Shown one piece after another: positions 1-7,046 of a DNA stretch of 23,337 nucleotides. A program made the translations under genes and the position numbers. Position 1 is the first letter of the stretch. Each line of letters begins with the position of its first letter. This DNA comes from an uncultured Lachnospiraceae bacterium. GTDB taxonomy: Bacteria; Bacillota; Clostridia; Lachnospirales; Lachnospiraceae. Below the pieces are notes generated by a model that worked only from the letters and a program-made list of their open reading frames with translations, did not search any database and was not told the origin of the DNA. The DNA is taken from positions 1 to 23,337 of the forward strand of contig CAJTPO010000063.1 in the NCBI GenBank assembly GCA_910578115.1. The letters run 5' to 3'.

Positions 1-236
1 CCCTTATTTACATGGCGGTTGAAATTCTTCTGCCATGCCTGATAGCCCGCCACTAAAGTTGCTTCGGGCTTCTGCATGGCAATCAGTAACGTGTTGTTAA
101 AACTGTAATTATGAAATTTTGACATGGTGGAGAGGTAGCTTTTGTATTTCTCGCTCTCAAAAAGCTCCTTTAAGCCTTCTTCCAGTTTGTCGGTGATCTC
201 TTTTACTTTCTGCTTTTCTGTTTTTGCGTCTGCCAT
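1..236 (-). CDS. ArdC-like N-terminal domain protein, 5' part only
   Basis: The first 78 codons of a minus-strand gene that runs off the left edge. The start ATG at 236 is preceded by a good AAAGGA ribosome binding site. The visible protein begins MADAKTEKQKVKEITDKL, followed by a Lys/Glu-rich helix, then LSTMSKFHNYSFNNTLLIAM and VAGYQAWQKNFNRHV. This pattern is that of the ArdC/LtrC-like single-stranded-DNA-binding domain (formerly DUF1738) found in antirestriction and primase-like proteins of conjugative elements. The family usually acts on incoming single-stranded DNA during conjugation. The full architecture cannot be judged because the rest is missing. A terminator hairpin lies only about 22 bases upstream of the start, with no promoter visible between them, so expression may depend on read-through. 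Confidence 0.8.
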   Translation of the reverse strand, partial: MADAKTEKQKVKEITDKLEEGLKELFESEKYKSYLSTMSKFHNYSFNNTLLIAMQKPEATLVAGYQAWQKNFNRHVNK

Positions 237-258
237 ATTTTAATCCTTTCTCTGCATG

Positions 259-287
259 AAAAAAGACAATCTGTTACGACTGTCTTT
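259..287 (-). terminator. Hairpin terminator or attenuator just upstream of the ArdC-like gene
   Basis: On the minus strand the arms AAAGACA and TGTCTTT (plus-strand 262-268 and 281-287) form a 7-bp stem followed by six T residues (259-264). The ArdC-like start codon is only 22 bases further on. It could end read-through from the nuclease gene or act as a leader attenuator. Confidence 0.6.
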
Positions 288-301
288 CTTCCTGAAAACA
301 G

Positions 302-344
302 AAAAAGCAGCGAATTGCTTTATCTCTAAAACAAATTCACTGCT
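302..344 (-). terminator. Rho-independent terminator after the Rpn nuclease gene
   Basis: On the minus strand AGCAGTGAATT pairs with AATTCGCTGCT (11 bp, one G-U) and is followed by TTTTT. It lies 30 bases after the nuclease stop codon, so it is the natural end of that transcript. Confidence 0.7.
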
Positions 345-373
345 TTACTGCTTGTGTTATGAAGTTGCTGTGG

Positions 374-1311
374 TTATGCCAGTACAGGCATTCTCTTTTC
401 AATGATAGCCTTGACTTCTTCCACGCTCTTCTTTGTTGCCAATGCTATCTGATCAATCGTAAAATTATTCTCATACATATTTATGATGACATCTACTAAA
501 GTATTATCCTTAATTCCCTGCGAAAGATTACACATAGCGCTCACGTCCTCTCTTATTTTTTCGTCTGCATGAATACTGTACTCTGTTTCCATAATCCCTA
601 ATTTTTCATCAACGGTCAGTTCCATTGAAAGCAGCGTACTCAGTAAACGGTGCAGCTCATATTTCTCATCATGCTCAGGAAGTTCATTTGCTATACCATC
701 AAAACAATATTCAACAGGTCAAGCCTGCCCTTCCACGGATAAGAACCGAGCAGATCGTCTTTTGCCAGATGCACATAAGCCATGCTGTTTTCGTCCATGC
801 CCATACATACCCATATCGAAAATACACGCCTGATGTCATTATAGTTTGTCTTGACAAAATCCCGTTCCTTCTGTGAGGAAACAAGGCGGCTCACATAAAA
901 TACTGCCCTGTTCAGGATATGGTAGCCTGTTGGCTCATCTTTTTGTGCCTCTAAATTCACGATAACCTGTGAGATACCGTCTTTCATCCGCACATAAAAA
1001 ATAATGTCAAACCGGATAAGCCCCTCGTTAATCTCCGCATTCTCCGTATTCAGCCCGACAATCCGCTGCCCGTCTTTTTCCTGTTCGGCATTGGTCAGCC
1101 CCGGCTCTACCGGAACCACGCTGATAAAAGGCTCTCCTTCAATGTAGGACACCACATCTTTCGGATTCATTCCCTTAAACTCATCAACGGTCTTTACCAG
1201 AATATGCGCCAGAATGATTTTATTTCCCAGCAGACGTTTTGCCTTTTCATCGTATTGTGCGTCTTTGTCCGCCGCACTCACAGCATTTTTTATTTCTGTG
1301 TCCACAGCCAT
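374..1311 (-). pseudogene. Rpn/PD-(D/E)XK nuclease family transposase, one-base frameshift
   Basis: The gene reads from ATG 1311 (AGGAGG three bases upstream) and resembles the Lachnospiraceae 'PD-(D/E)XK nuclease family transposase' group related to Rpn recombination-promoting nucleases. Visible core residues are the Asp in IRFDIIFYV and the E-x-Q in VNLEAQKDEP, followed by YYVSRLVSSQKERDF-like text (here FYVSRLVSSQ). At 696-697 the frame breaks: the first part ends LLNIVLMV-stop at 691, while the next frame continues in register as GIANELPEHDEKYELHRLLS and then the 83-residue tail ending at 374. Restoring one G to a GG (ATGGTATAG to ATGGGTATAG) rejoins the protein. A consensus promoter and a terminator flank it, so the cassette is otherwise complete. 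The family nicks or cuts DNA and may promote recombination; activity here is probably lost. Confidence 0.85.
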
Positions 1312-1378
1312 AAACCTCCTTTTGTATATTCGTAGGAAACGCAAAAGCCATTCCCCAAAGGTATATGACCTCAATACC

Positions 1379-1407
1379 ATTATACCCTGAAATTGCCGCT
1401 AAATCAA
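1379..1407 (-). promoter_or_regulatory. Promoter of the Rpn nuclease gene
   Basis: Minus strand: -35 TTGATT (plus 1402-1407), 17-bp spacer, -10 TATAAT (plus 1379-1384). It ends about 70 bases upstream of ATG 1311. An upstream in-frame ATG at 1380 falls inside the -10 box, which supports 1311 as the start. Confidence 0.7.
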
Positions 1408-1465
1408 TCGTAACTTTCCAGAAGCCAAGCCAGACGTGTCTGCATTTTTATTGATTATTGAATCG

Positions 1466-1651
1466 TTATAGCGTTTCCTCCTTCCCTTTCGCTTTTTCAA
1501 TCTCCGGCTTGCCAGCGCCAGCCGCCCGTACTTTGAACGCTTCCAGTTTCTCTTTTAGCGATGTCCTCTGCACAGACTTGTCAGCCATCGCCGCCGTAAT
1601 GGATACCAGCATGAAAGCGGCATTATGTGAGCGGACGCTTGACAACGCCGT
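1466..1651 (-). pseudogene. C-terminal fragment of an unidentified mobile-element protein
   Basis: An open minus-strand frame of 61 codons runs from just after a stop at 1652-1654 to TAA at 1466. It reads SHNAAFMLVSITAAMADKSV and then a charged helix, SLKEKLEAFKVRAAG, ending KGKEETL. The texture, a hydrophobic stretch and then a Lys/Glu-rich tail, is that of the C-terminus of an accessory protein from a conjugative element, but I cannot name the family. There is no plausible start codon with an RBS upstream in frame. It lies directly downstream of a truncated DUF6075 gene and in a different frame, as if a deletion joined two genes. Confidence 0.4.
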
Positions 1652-1680
1652 CTACGCCTATCCAGCGCTTAGAGGAGCCG

Positions 1681-1977
1681 TTATCCACTGGTCTGCCAGC
1701 CTTTACGCAGACACTCCGTCTTTACACAGCCTGTTTTAAAGTTATAAATGCTGTTGATATTTTTTCTTGTGTCATTATTGATACCAAGACAATATACAAG
1801 TGCATTATGGTACACATCCTGATACCTGACTTCTTTCAATTTTTGATAATAGAATTTTTCATGTGCATCGCTGATAAAAATAATCGCTTTCTCTTTTTCT
1901 GCTCCTAACGCTGTACTACTTTCTTTCTTCCTCCATTCTTGATGATTGACTATAACAAAAAAGGACAGCCCTATTCG
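1681..1977 (-). pseudogene. DUF6075-like protein, truncated at both ends
   Basis: A minus-strand open frame of 98 codons ends at TAA 1681-1683. Its centre reads FISDAHEKFYYQKLKEV, then YHNALVYCLGINNDTRKNIN, then IYNFKTGCVKTECLRKGWQT. This is the recognisable DUF6075 pattern: an EHE/AHEKFY start, YH-A--Y-LG, TR-NI and a final GWQTG-type motif. In the family the chain goes on beyond GWQT with a region naming hydrophobic 'LAFNL' residues; here it stops two residues later. There is no ATG, GTG or TTG at a sensible place before FISDAHEKF, so the start is also lost or out of frame. The function of DUF6075 is unknown; it is common on Firmicute conjugative elements. Confidence 0.6.
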
Positions 1978-1997
1978 TTAGAATAAGATTGTCCTTT
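1957..1997 (-). terminator. Rho-independent terminator downstream of hemZ
   Basis: On the minus strand AAAGGACA (plus 1990-1997) pairs with TGTCCTTT (plus 1960-1967), an inner TATTC/GAATA stem closes on a GTTA-type loop, and a run of six T follows. It lies about 115 bases past the hemZ stop codon and points the same way. It may be the native hemZ terminator or belong to the end of the mobile element. Confidence 0.65.
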
Positions 1998-2060
1998 AGG
2001 CGCTATATCAGGTTGTTCCTCTACATCATCAAGTATTATTCAGTACTACCGGGTAAAAAA

Positions 2061-2099
2061 TTGATGTACAATTGATGTACTAACCCCATTTTGATGTAC
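2061..2099. repeat. Three direct copies of TTGATGTAC at the element/hemZ junction
   Basis: Exact 9-bp copies at 2061-2069, 2072-2080 and 2091-2099, so spaced by 11 and 19 bp start to start. They lie 15 to 53 bases beyond the hemZ stop, between it and the mobile-element debris. Clustered short direct repeats at an element end are typical of integrase or excisionase arm-binding sites; that role is inferred. Confidence 0.6.
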
Positions 2100-2113
2100 A
2101 ACAGAAACTCTTT

Positions 2114-3685
2114 TTAATCTTCAAGAAGTTTCCGTTTTCTCTCAATCATCTCGTCAATTCTTTCTATGAAAGACGCTACATCCTTGACATTTTCGCATCT
2201 CTCGATACGTCCGTCAGGGTATACCCTTTTCGATATGCTTCCGGCTCCGCAGGCAACTATGGTCTGTTTCTCCTCCATGATCAGAATATTATAGATCCCA
2301 TACTTCCCTTCCACAGAATAACCTACATTCTCAAAATTCCCGGACATATTCTTCTGGCGGTACAGATAGTACGGCACCATATTCATGGCCCGCGCTCCGG
2401 CTGCCGCGATCTCCATCGTCTCCTCCGTATTGTTGTAAGCCGTCGCGCCGTTTTTCTCGATCCACTTCTGCAGGCCGGAAGCCTTCTTCACTGCCAGAGA
2501 ATGAATGGTCAGGGCGTCCGGCTCCAGAGCTGTAATCGCCTCTATGGTACCCTGCACATCCTCCTTCGTCTCTCCGGGCAGCCCCAGGATGATATCCATA
2601 TTGATATTGTCAAATCCCACCTGCCGCGCCAGCCTGAAAGCATCCACCACCTGCTCCACCGTGTGCTGCCTGCCGATCAGTTTAAGGGTCTCCTGTTTCA
2701 TCGTCTGCGGATTGACGGAGATTCTGGTCACACCATGTTTTAACAGCACTTTAAGTTTTTCCTCCGTAATGCTGTCCGCACGCCCCGCTTCCACCGTAAA
2801 TTCCTGTACGGTATCAAACACAAACGTCTCTTTCAATTTCGTGAGCAGTCTGTCCAGTTCCCCCGCCGACAACGAGCTGGGCGTGCCGCCCCCGATATAG
2901 ACGGTGTCCAGTATCCTGTCCCGGTACATCTGTGCCACCGCATCCATCTCCTGTTCCAGAGCCGTCAGATAATCCGCTACCCGCTCCTTCCATGCACTGA
3001 TCGGAAAGGAGGTAAAGGAACAGTACAGGCATGTGGTCGGGCAAAAAGGAATGCCGACATAAAGGCTGTACCCATTCTCATAGTGCAGCGTACTCAAAAT
3101 CTCCCGCTCCCGTTTTGCGATCTCGATTCCCAGCCCGATTTTTTCTTCGCTGACGAAATGCTTCTCCTTAAGATAGGCCGCCACCGCCTGTTCACTCTCA
3201 CCGTTCTCCAGCATGGTCATGGCAATCTTCGTGGGCCGTATCCCCGTCAGATTCCCCCAGGGCAGCGACTGGCCTGTCTCCTCCTGCAGGGCAGTATAAA
3301 GGAACTTCTTGAATCTGTCCTTATACTCTGCAGGCTCTACCTGATCGGTATCCCGCCAGAGATATACATTGCCCTCTCTGCCTGCTGCATCTGCCCCTAA
3401 GCGATTATCTGCATCGTCATCTTCCCCGTCCGTTCCATCGCAACGCTGCTCTGTGCCGCCGTCTGCTTCCCCAACATTATGTAAACTGCTATAGACCGTA
3501 AACTTCACATCCGTCTCACCGAATTCCAGCTCCATCACCGGAACGGCCCGCCGCACCCTTCTGTCCTTCACCACCGACTCCGGCGTCACGATCTTCAGCT
3601 CCCACGCCGGATAGAACGCCTTCACCAGCGCGTGGATATCATATTCAAACTGTGCCCTGTTACTCTTTAGTACCTGCAAAATCAT
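2114..3685 (-). CDS. hemZ: Coproporphyrinogen dehydrogenase HemZ-type radical SAM protein
   Basis: A 523-residue HemZ/HemN-family radical SAM enzyme, expected to oxidise coproporphyrinogen III to protoporphyrinogen IX without oxygen, or to serve a related tetrapyrrole role. The 4Fe-4S motif C-x3-C-x2-C is present as CPTTCLYC (Cys 215, 219, 222). It follows the HemZ signature NLTGIRPTK (146-153) and is followed by the SAM-binding YIGGGTPSSL and the later NINMDIILGLPGET. The start MILQVL at 3685 is chosen because GAAAGGA sits just upstream; longer in-frame starts lack an RBS. Residues 72-106 form an Asp/Gly-rich low-complexity insert not needed for the fold. A consensus promoter lies about 90 bases upstream. 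Annotated 'HemZ' is common in Lachnospiraceae that lack a full haem pathway, so the real substrate is uncertain. Confidence 0.9.
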   Translation of the reverse strand: MILQVLKSNRAQFEYDIHALVKAFYPAWELKIVTPESVVKDRRVRRAVPVMELEFGETDVKFTVYSSLHNVGEADGGTEQRCDGTDGEDDDADNRLGADAAGREGNVYLWRDTDQVEPAEYKDRFKKFLYTALQEETGQSLPWGNLTGIRPTKIAMTMLENGESEQAVAAYLKEKHFVSEEKIGLGIEIAKREREILSTLHYENGYSLYVGIPFCPTTCLYCSFTSFPISAWKERVADYLTALEQEMDAVAQMYRDRILDTVYIGGGTPSSLSAGELDRLLTKLKETFVFDTVQEFTVEAGRADSITEEKLKVLLKHGVTRISVNPQTMKQETLKLIGRQHTVEQVVDAFRLARQVGFDNINMDIILGLPGETKEDVQGTIEAITALEPDALTIHSLAVKKASGLQKWIEKNGATAYNNTEETMEIAAAGARAMNMVPYYLYRQKNMSGNFENVGYSVEGKYGIYNILIMEEKQTIVACGAGSISKRVYPDGRIERCENVKDVASFIERIDEMIERKRKLLED

Positions 3686-3772
3686 CCATTCCTTTCTCTG
3701 TCCGCCACTGCCGGCAAGACAACCATACCTGCTTATCAAAGAAATAAAAAAGAACTTCCGTCCACAGACAAT

Positions 3773-3801
3773 ATATTAACTTTTTATCATGAAAAACGCA
3801 A
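3773..3801 (-). promoter_or_regulatory. Promoter of hemZ
   Basis: Minus strand: -35 TTGCGT (plus 3796-3801), exact 17-bp spacer, -10 TAATAT (plus 3773-3778), followed by AT-rich sequence. It lies between the tandem-repeat array and hemZ, so hemZ does not need the upstream eno transcript. Confidence 0.65.
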
Positions 3802-3840
3802 GAATGATTCTATTTTCTTTCCGCCATTACGCAAAACAAC

Positions 3841-3980
3841 TCCGGCAGCAGCATGACAAAACCTGTAGCAGCATGACAAAACCCGCAGCAACAGGACAAA
3901 ACCCGCAGCAACAGGACAAAACCTGCCGCAACATAACAAAACCCGCAACAACATGACAAAACCTGCCGCCGCACAACACC
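3841..3980. repeat. Seven-unit 20-bp tandem repeat between eno and hemZ
   Basis: Units start at 3841, 3861, 3881, 3901, 3921, 3941 and 3961, each 20 bp with the plus-strand form ACCCGCAGCAACAGGACAAA. Units 3 and 4 are identical; the outer ones are more diverged. On the minus strand each unit reads as a G/C-rich arm (TGTTGCTGCGGG) followed by TTTTGT, matching the 3' arm plus T-run of the adjoining eno terminator. The unit length is not a multiple of three and contains no stop, so several overlapping frames stay open by chance. There are no unique spacers, so it is not a CRISPR array. Confidence 0.9.
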
Positions 3981-3996
3981 CATGCAGCAGCAGGTT
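3957..3996 (-). terminator. Rho-independent terminator of eno
   Basis: Minus strand: AACCTGCTGCTGCA (plus 3983-3996) pairs over 14 bp, with two G-U pairs, with TGCGGCGGCAGGTT (plus 3960-3973), 9-base loop, followed by TTTTGTC. It lies about 85 bases past the eno stop codon. Its 3' arm is the first unit of the tandem array. Confidence 0.7.
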
Positions 3997-4081
3997 TCTG
4001 TCCCACCATCCGTTCCTTTTCCTGATCCAGATATCCCGACAATCCCCGGTCCCATAACCTGACACGGTCCTTTCTGCCCTT

Positions 4082-5479
4082 TTACATCTTATTAAACGGA
4101 TCTTTATAACACGCCACGCTTCCCAGATCTTCCTCGATCCGCAAAAGCTGGTTGTACTTCGCCACCCTGTCGCTTCTGCAGGGCGCACCCGTCTTGATCT
4201 GTCCGGCATTGACCGCCACCGCCAGATCCGCGATAAAGGTATCCTCCGTCTCGCCGGACCGGTGGGAAATCACCGCCCGATAGCCGTTCTTCTGCGCCAT
4301 CTCGATGGCGTCCATGGCCTCGCTGACCGTACCGATCTGGTTCACCTTGACGAGGATTGCATTGGCCACATGCAGCTTGATGCCCGCATCCAGACGTTTC
4401 GTATTGGTCACAAAGAGATCGTCGCCCACCAGCTGGATCTTATCGCCCAGCTTCTTTGTCATCATCTGCCAGCCGTCCCAGTCATCTTCCGCCAGTCCGT
4501 CCTCGATGGAGATGATCGGATAGCGTTCCACCAGCTCTTCATAGTAAGCCACCATCTCCTCCGTGCTTCTGGTGATCTCCTCCTGCTCCGCCTGCCCGGC
4601 AAACTCAACGCCCGCCTCATAGCATTCCGTCACACGGCTGCCCCGCACCTTATTTCTCTTCCGCTTAAGCTCCGTCTCTCCCGGGAAATGATACACGCCG
4701 TCCACCTCACTGTAAAGCTCGGAAGCCGCCACATCCAGCGCGATCTTGATATCCTGCCCCGGCGTATAGCCTGCCGCCTTGATGGACTCCACGATCAGGT
4801 CAAGCACCGCGAAGGCGTCAGGCAGTGACGGTGCAAAACCGCCCTCGTCCCCCACACCGGTGGACAGTCCCCTGTCATTACAGATCTTCTTTAAGTTGTG
4901 ATAGATCTCCGCGCAGATCCGCAGACCGTCCCCGAAGCTCTCCGCCTGCACCGGCATGATCATGAACTCCTGGAAATCCACCGTATTGTCTGCGTGTTTA
5001 CCGCCGTTTAGAATATTCATCATCGGCACCGGCAGCAGTCTCGTATAAGCGCCGCCCAGATAGCGGTACAGCGGAATTCCCATCGCCTCCGCACACACCT
5101 TGGCGCAGGCCATGGATACGCCCAGCATGGCATTAGCCCCCAGATTGCTTTTGTTGTCCGTGCCGTCCAGATCAATGAGGATCCGGTCGATCAGTCCCTG
5201 GTCAAAGGCATTCGTCCCCATCAGCGCCTCTCTGATCTTCGTATTGACATTGTTCACCGCCTTCGTCGTGCCAAGACCGAAATATCTCGTCTCACCGTCC
5301 CGCAGCTCCACCGCCTCGAAACGCCCGGTACTGGCGCCGCTGGGCACTGCCGCCCGTCCCACATACTGGCTGCCGCCAACCTCCTTTTCCACCGTCACTT
5401 CCGCTTCCACTGTAGGATTCCCTCTGGAATCCAGAATTTCCCTCGCATGTACATCCACGATTCTCAATTTCATAGCCAT
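4082..5479 (-). CDS. eno: Enolase (2-phosphoglycerate dehydratase)
   Basis: Converts 2-phosphoglycerate to phosphoenolpyruvate in glycolysis. The 465-residue product has all expected motifs: DSRGNPTVE (17-25), PSGASTG loop (46-52), DFQEFM (Glu 171), DEGGFAP (Glu 212), the metal ligands Asp 249, Glu 326 (SIEDGL) and Asp 353 (GDDLFVTN), Lys 378 (VKVNQ), SHRSGE (405-410) and IKTGAP (Lys 429). The start is the ATG at 5479 because AGGAGG lies seven bases upstream; the in-frame extension to 5533 has no RBS. It is about 30 residues longer than the usual 430-435 owing to a Lys/Arg-rich insertion near residues 270-300, before the SIEDGL strand. It follows an ABC permease gene by 104 bases without a clear promoter or terminator, so either it is cotranscribed or its promoter is atypical. 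Confidence 0.97.
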   Translation of the reverse strand: MAMKLRIVDVHAREILDSRGNPTVEAEVTVEKEVGGSQYVGRAAVPSGASTGRFEAVELRDGETRYFGLGTTKAVNNVNTKIREALMGTNAFDQGLIDRILIDLDGTDNKSNLGANAMLGVSMACAKVCAEAMGIPLYRYLGGAYTRLLPVPMMNILNGGKHADNTVDFQEFMIMPVQAESFGDGLRICAEIYHNLKKICNDRGLSTGVGDEGGFAPSLPDAFAVLDLIVESIKAAGYTPGQDIKIALDVAASELYSEVDGVYHFPGETELKRKRNKVRGSRVTECYEAGVEFAGQAEQEEITRSTEEMVAYYEELVERYPIISIEDGLAEDDWDGWQMMTKKLGDKIQLVGDDLFVTNTKRLDAGIKLHVANAILVKVNQIGTVSEAMDAIEMAQKNGYRAVISHRSGETEDTFIADLAVAVNAGQIKTGAPCRSDRVAKYNQLLRIEEDLGSVACYKDPFNKM

Positions 5480-5583
5480 AAAAAAACCTCCTGTGCGCAC
5501 TGGTCTATAACCGTTTTCCATTATTATGCACACAGAAGGTATTCTTTATACGAAACATCTCAGCTTCCGGCTTCTCTGCCACT

Positions 5584-6957
5584 TTACTCATTCCTGATCG
5601 CCGCCAGCGGACTCAGCTTCATGGCTCTGCGCGCCGGAAAGAAACCAGCCACCATACCCACCAACACGGCGAAGAGCAGCGACAGCGCCACAAGCCAGAG
5701 CGGAATGTAGGAGATGCTCGCCGAACCGGAGCCGCCCACTCCCAGCATACCAATACCTGACATATCCTGATTACCGCTTCCGGAGATCTTATTGATCACA
5801 AAGGAGATAATAAAACTCAGAACCAGTCCGATCACACCGCCGAGAAAACCGATAAAACCTGCCTCCATCAAAAACAGGGTACCGATATTACTCAAATCGC
5901 ATCCCAACACCTTCATCACGCCGATCTCCTTCGTCCTCTCATAGATGGACATCATCATCGTATTCGTGATACCGATAGCTGCCACAAACAAGGATACCGC
6001 ACCGATACCTCCCAGCACGGCCTGCACATAGCCCATGGAGTTCTGGGCAGACGACACCCATTCGGCGTTGCTCCATGCTTCATACCCCAGATCTTCCGTC
6101 AGGTAGTTCTGTACCTCCATCACATGCTCCATGCTGTCCACATTCACCAGAAGCTGGTTATAGAAGATCTCTTTATAGGGTTTGCCGGTCTTCGTCTGCG
6201 GCTGTCCGGGAATGACCTTATTCTTAAAGATCTTCTTCAGTTGTGGGAGCAGCTGCTCTATATCGCAAAATGTATACCAGCCGTAAGAAGACCAGGAGTC
6301 CTCCTCGTTAGGAGCCTCCACACCACAGGTCTCAATCATATACTTCTTCGGTGGCTTTGCGGGAGGCTGCCCGTCCTCCGATGGATACATAGACTGGTAA
6401 TACGCATCCCTGTCAAAGATGAAAAAGACAGGATCCCGCATCAAATCGATATCCGGTGTCTCACTGTACGGATTGCTCGACTTCGGGTTATAGAAATTCT
6501 GTAACACCTGATTGCCATGGAAAAAGGTCAGCTCATCGTCATTCCCCGGCAGTCTTCCTTCCCCGATTTTAATATTCATACTCTCAAAAGCCGTCTTCGG
6601 CACCCCTCTGACCTGCAGATACCCTTCATAACTCCCGTACTTGGCCAGCACAGACACCTCCAGGATCGGCTGGACGGATTCCACATGTTCCAGCGCTTCA
6701 AGACTTTGTACCAGAGTATCATCCAGCCTTTTGTCTTCTGCATTCTCACTGTCCCACGGTTCGTTCACCTGAATCTGCGTCAGGCTTCCGTAAGACTCAT
6801 ATTCCGCCATCATGGAACGGCTCAGTCCCAATCCCAGAGAAACCATCACGACAATGGACGCTACACCAATCACAACACCAAGAACCGTAAGTACAGTCCT
6901 TACTTTTCTTTTCCACAGATTACTGCTGCTCATCCGCAGCAAATCAAGCAGTTTCAT
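5584..6957 (-). CDS. MacB/FtsX-type ABC transporter permease
   Basis: A 457-residue membrane protein with MacB topology. One N-terminal membrane helix (about residues 21-45, TVLTVLGVVIGVASIVVMVS) is followed by a large extracellular domain (about 50-310), then three membrane helices. The last part has the family hallmarks NTMMMSIYERTKEIGVMKVLG and a C-terminus PARRAMKLSPLAAIR. Such permeases do not import; they use ATP hydrolysis to drive extracellular mechanical work or export of peptides, lipoproteins or antibiotics. The start at 6957 is preceded by GGAG at six bases; a GTG ten codons upstream is the alternative. It is the third gene of a module with an anchored beta-sandwich protein (89 bases upstream) and an ATPase. 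The substrate cannot be read from sequence. Confidence 0.9.
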   Translation of the reverse strand: MKLLDLLRMSSSNLWKRKVRTVLTVLGVVIGVASIVVMVSLGLGLSRSMMAEYESYGSLTQIQVNEPWDSENAEDKRLDDTLVQSLEALEHVESVQPILEVSVLAKYGSYEGYLQVRGVPKTAFESMNIKIGEGRLPGNDDELTFFHGNQVLQNFYNPKSSNPYSETPDIDLMRDPVFFIFDRDAYYQSMYPSEDGQPPAKPPKKYMIETCGVEAPNEEDSWSSYGWYTFCDIEQLLPQLKKIFKNKVIPGQPQTKTGKPYKEIFYNQLLVNVDSMEHVMEVQNYLTEDLGYEAWSNAEWVSSAQNSMGYVQAVLGGIGAVSLFVAAIGITNTMMMSIYERTKEIGVMKVLGCDLSNIGTLFLMEAGFIGFLGGVIGLVLSFIISFVINKISGSGNQDMSGIGMLGVGGSGSASISYIPLWLVALSLLFAVLVGMVAGFFPARRAMKLSPLAAIRNE

Positions 6958-7046
6958 ATGCTTCTCCACTTCACCTGCCGTCCCCACTTCCTGACAGCAG
7001 CATTCTTTTACTGCAGTTCACAAAACTTTTCATTCTGATCCCTGTC

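Larger units (their letters stand above)
1..2105. mobile_element. Eroded edge of an integrative/conjugative element
   Basis: This stretch carries minus-strand gene pieces of kinds usually found on Firmicute conjugative elements: an ArdC-like protein start, a Rpn-type PD-(D/E)XK nuclease, a DUF6075 protein and one unidentified C-terminal fragment. Three of the four are damaged. It ends against the intact 3' end of hemZ, where three TTGATGTAC repeats and a terminator sit. No integrase, relaxase or VirD4 gene is visible because the element continues past the left edge. The exact right boundary, near 2000-2105, is inferred; the gene kinds are recognised from memory of the families. Confidence 0.55.

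Noticed and set aside
691..720. Programmed frameshift in the Rpn nuclease
   Set aside because: No slippery heptamer or downstream pseudoknot is evident, and this nuclease family is normally encoded in a single frame; loss of one G explains it more simply.
3841..3980. CRISPR-like repeat array
   Set aside because: The 20-bp units are directly adjacent with no unique spacers, and no cas genes are near.
3787..4209. Three overlapping minus-strand ORFs giving Cys/Leu/Val-rich proteins
   Set aside because: They read the 20-bp tandem repeat, which has no stop in several frames; the products are shifted copies of the same repeat text, lack good RBS, and overlap the eno 3' end.
5480..5583. Dedicated eno promoter
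   Set aside because: CATAAT and TATAAA sequences are present on the minus strand but none has a -35 box at 16-18 bp; no promoter was called.
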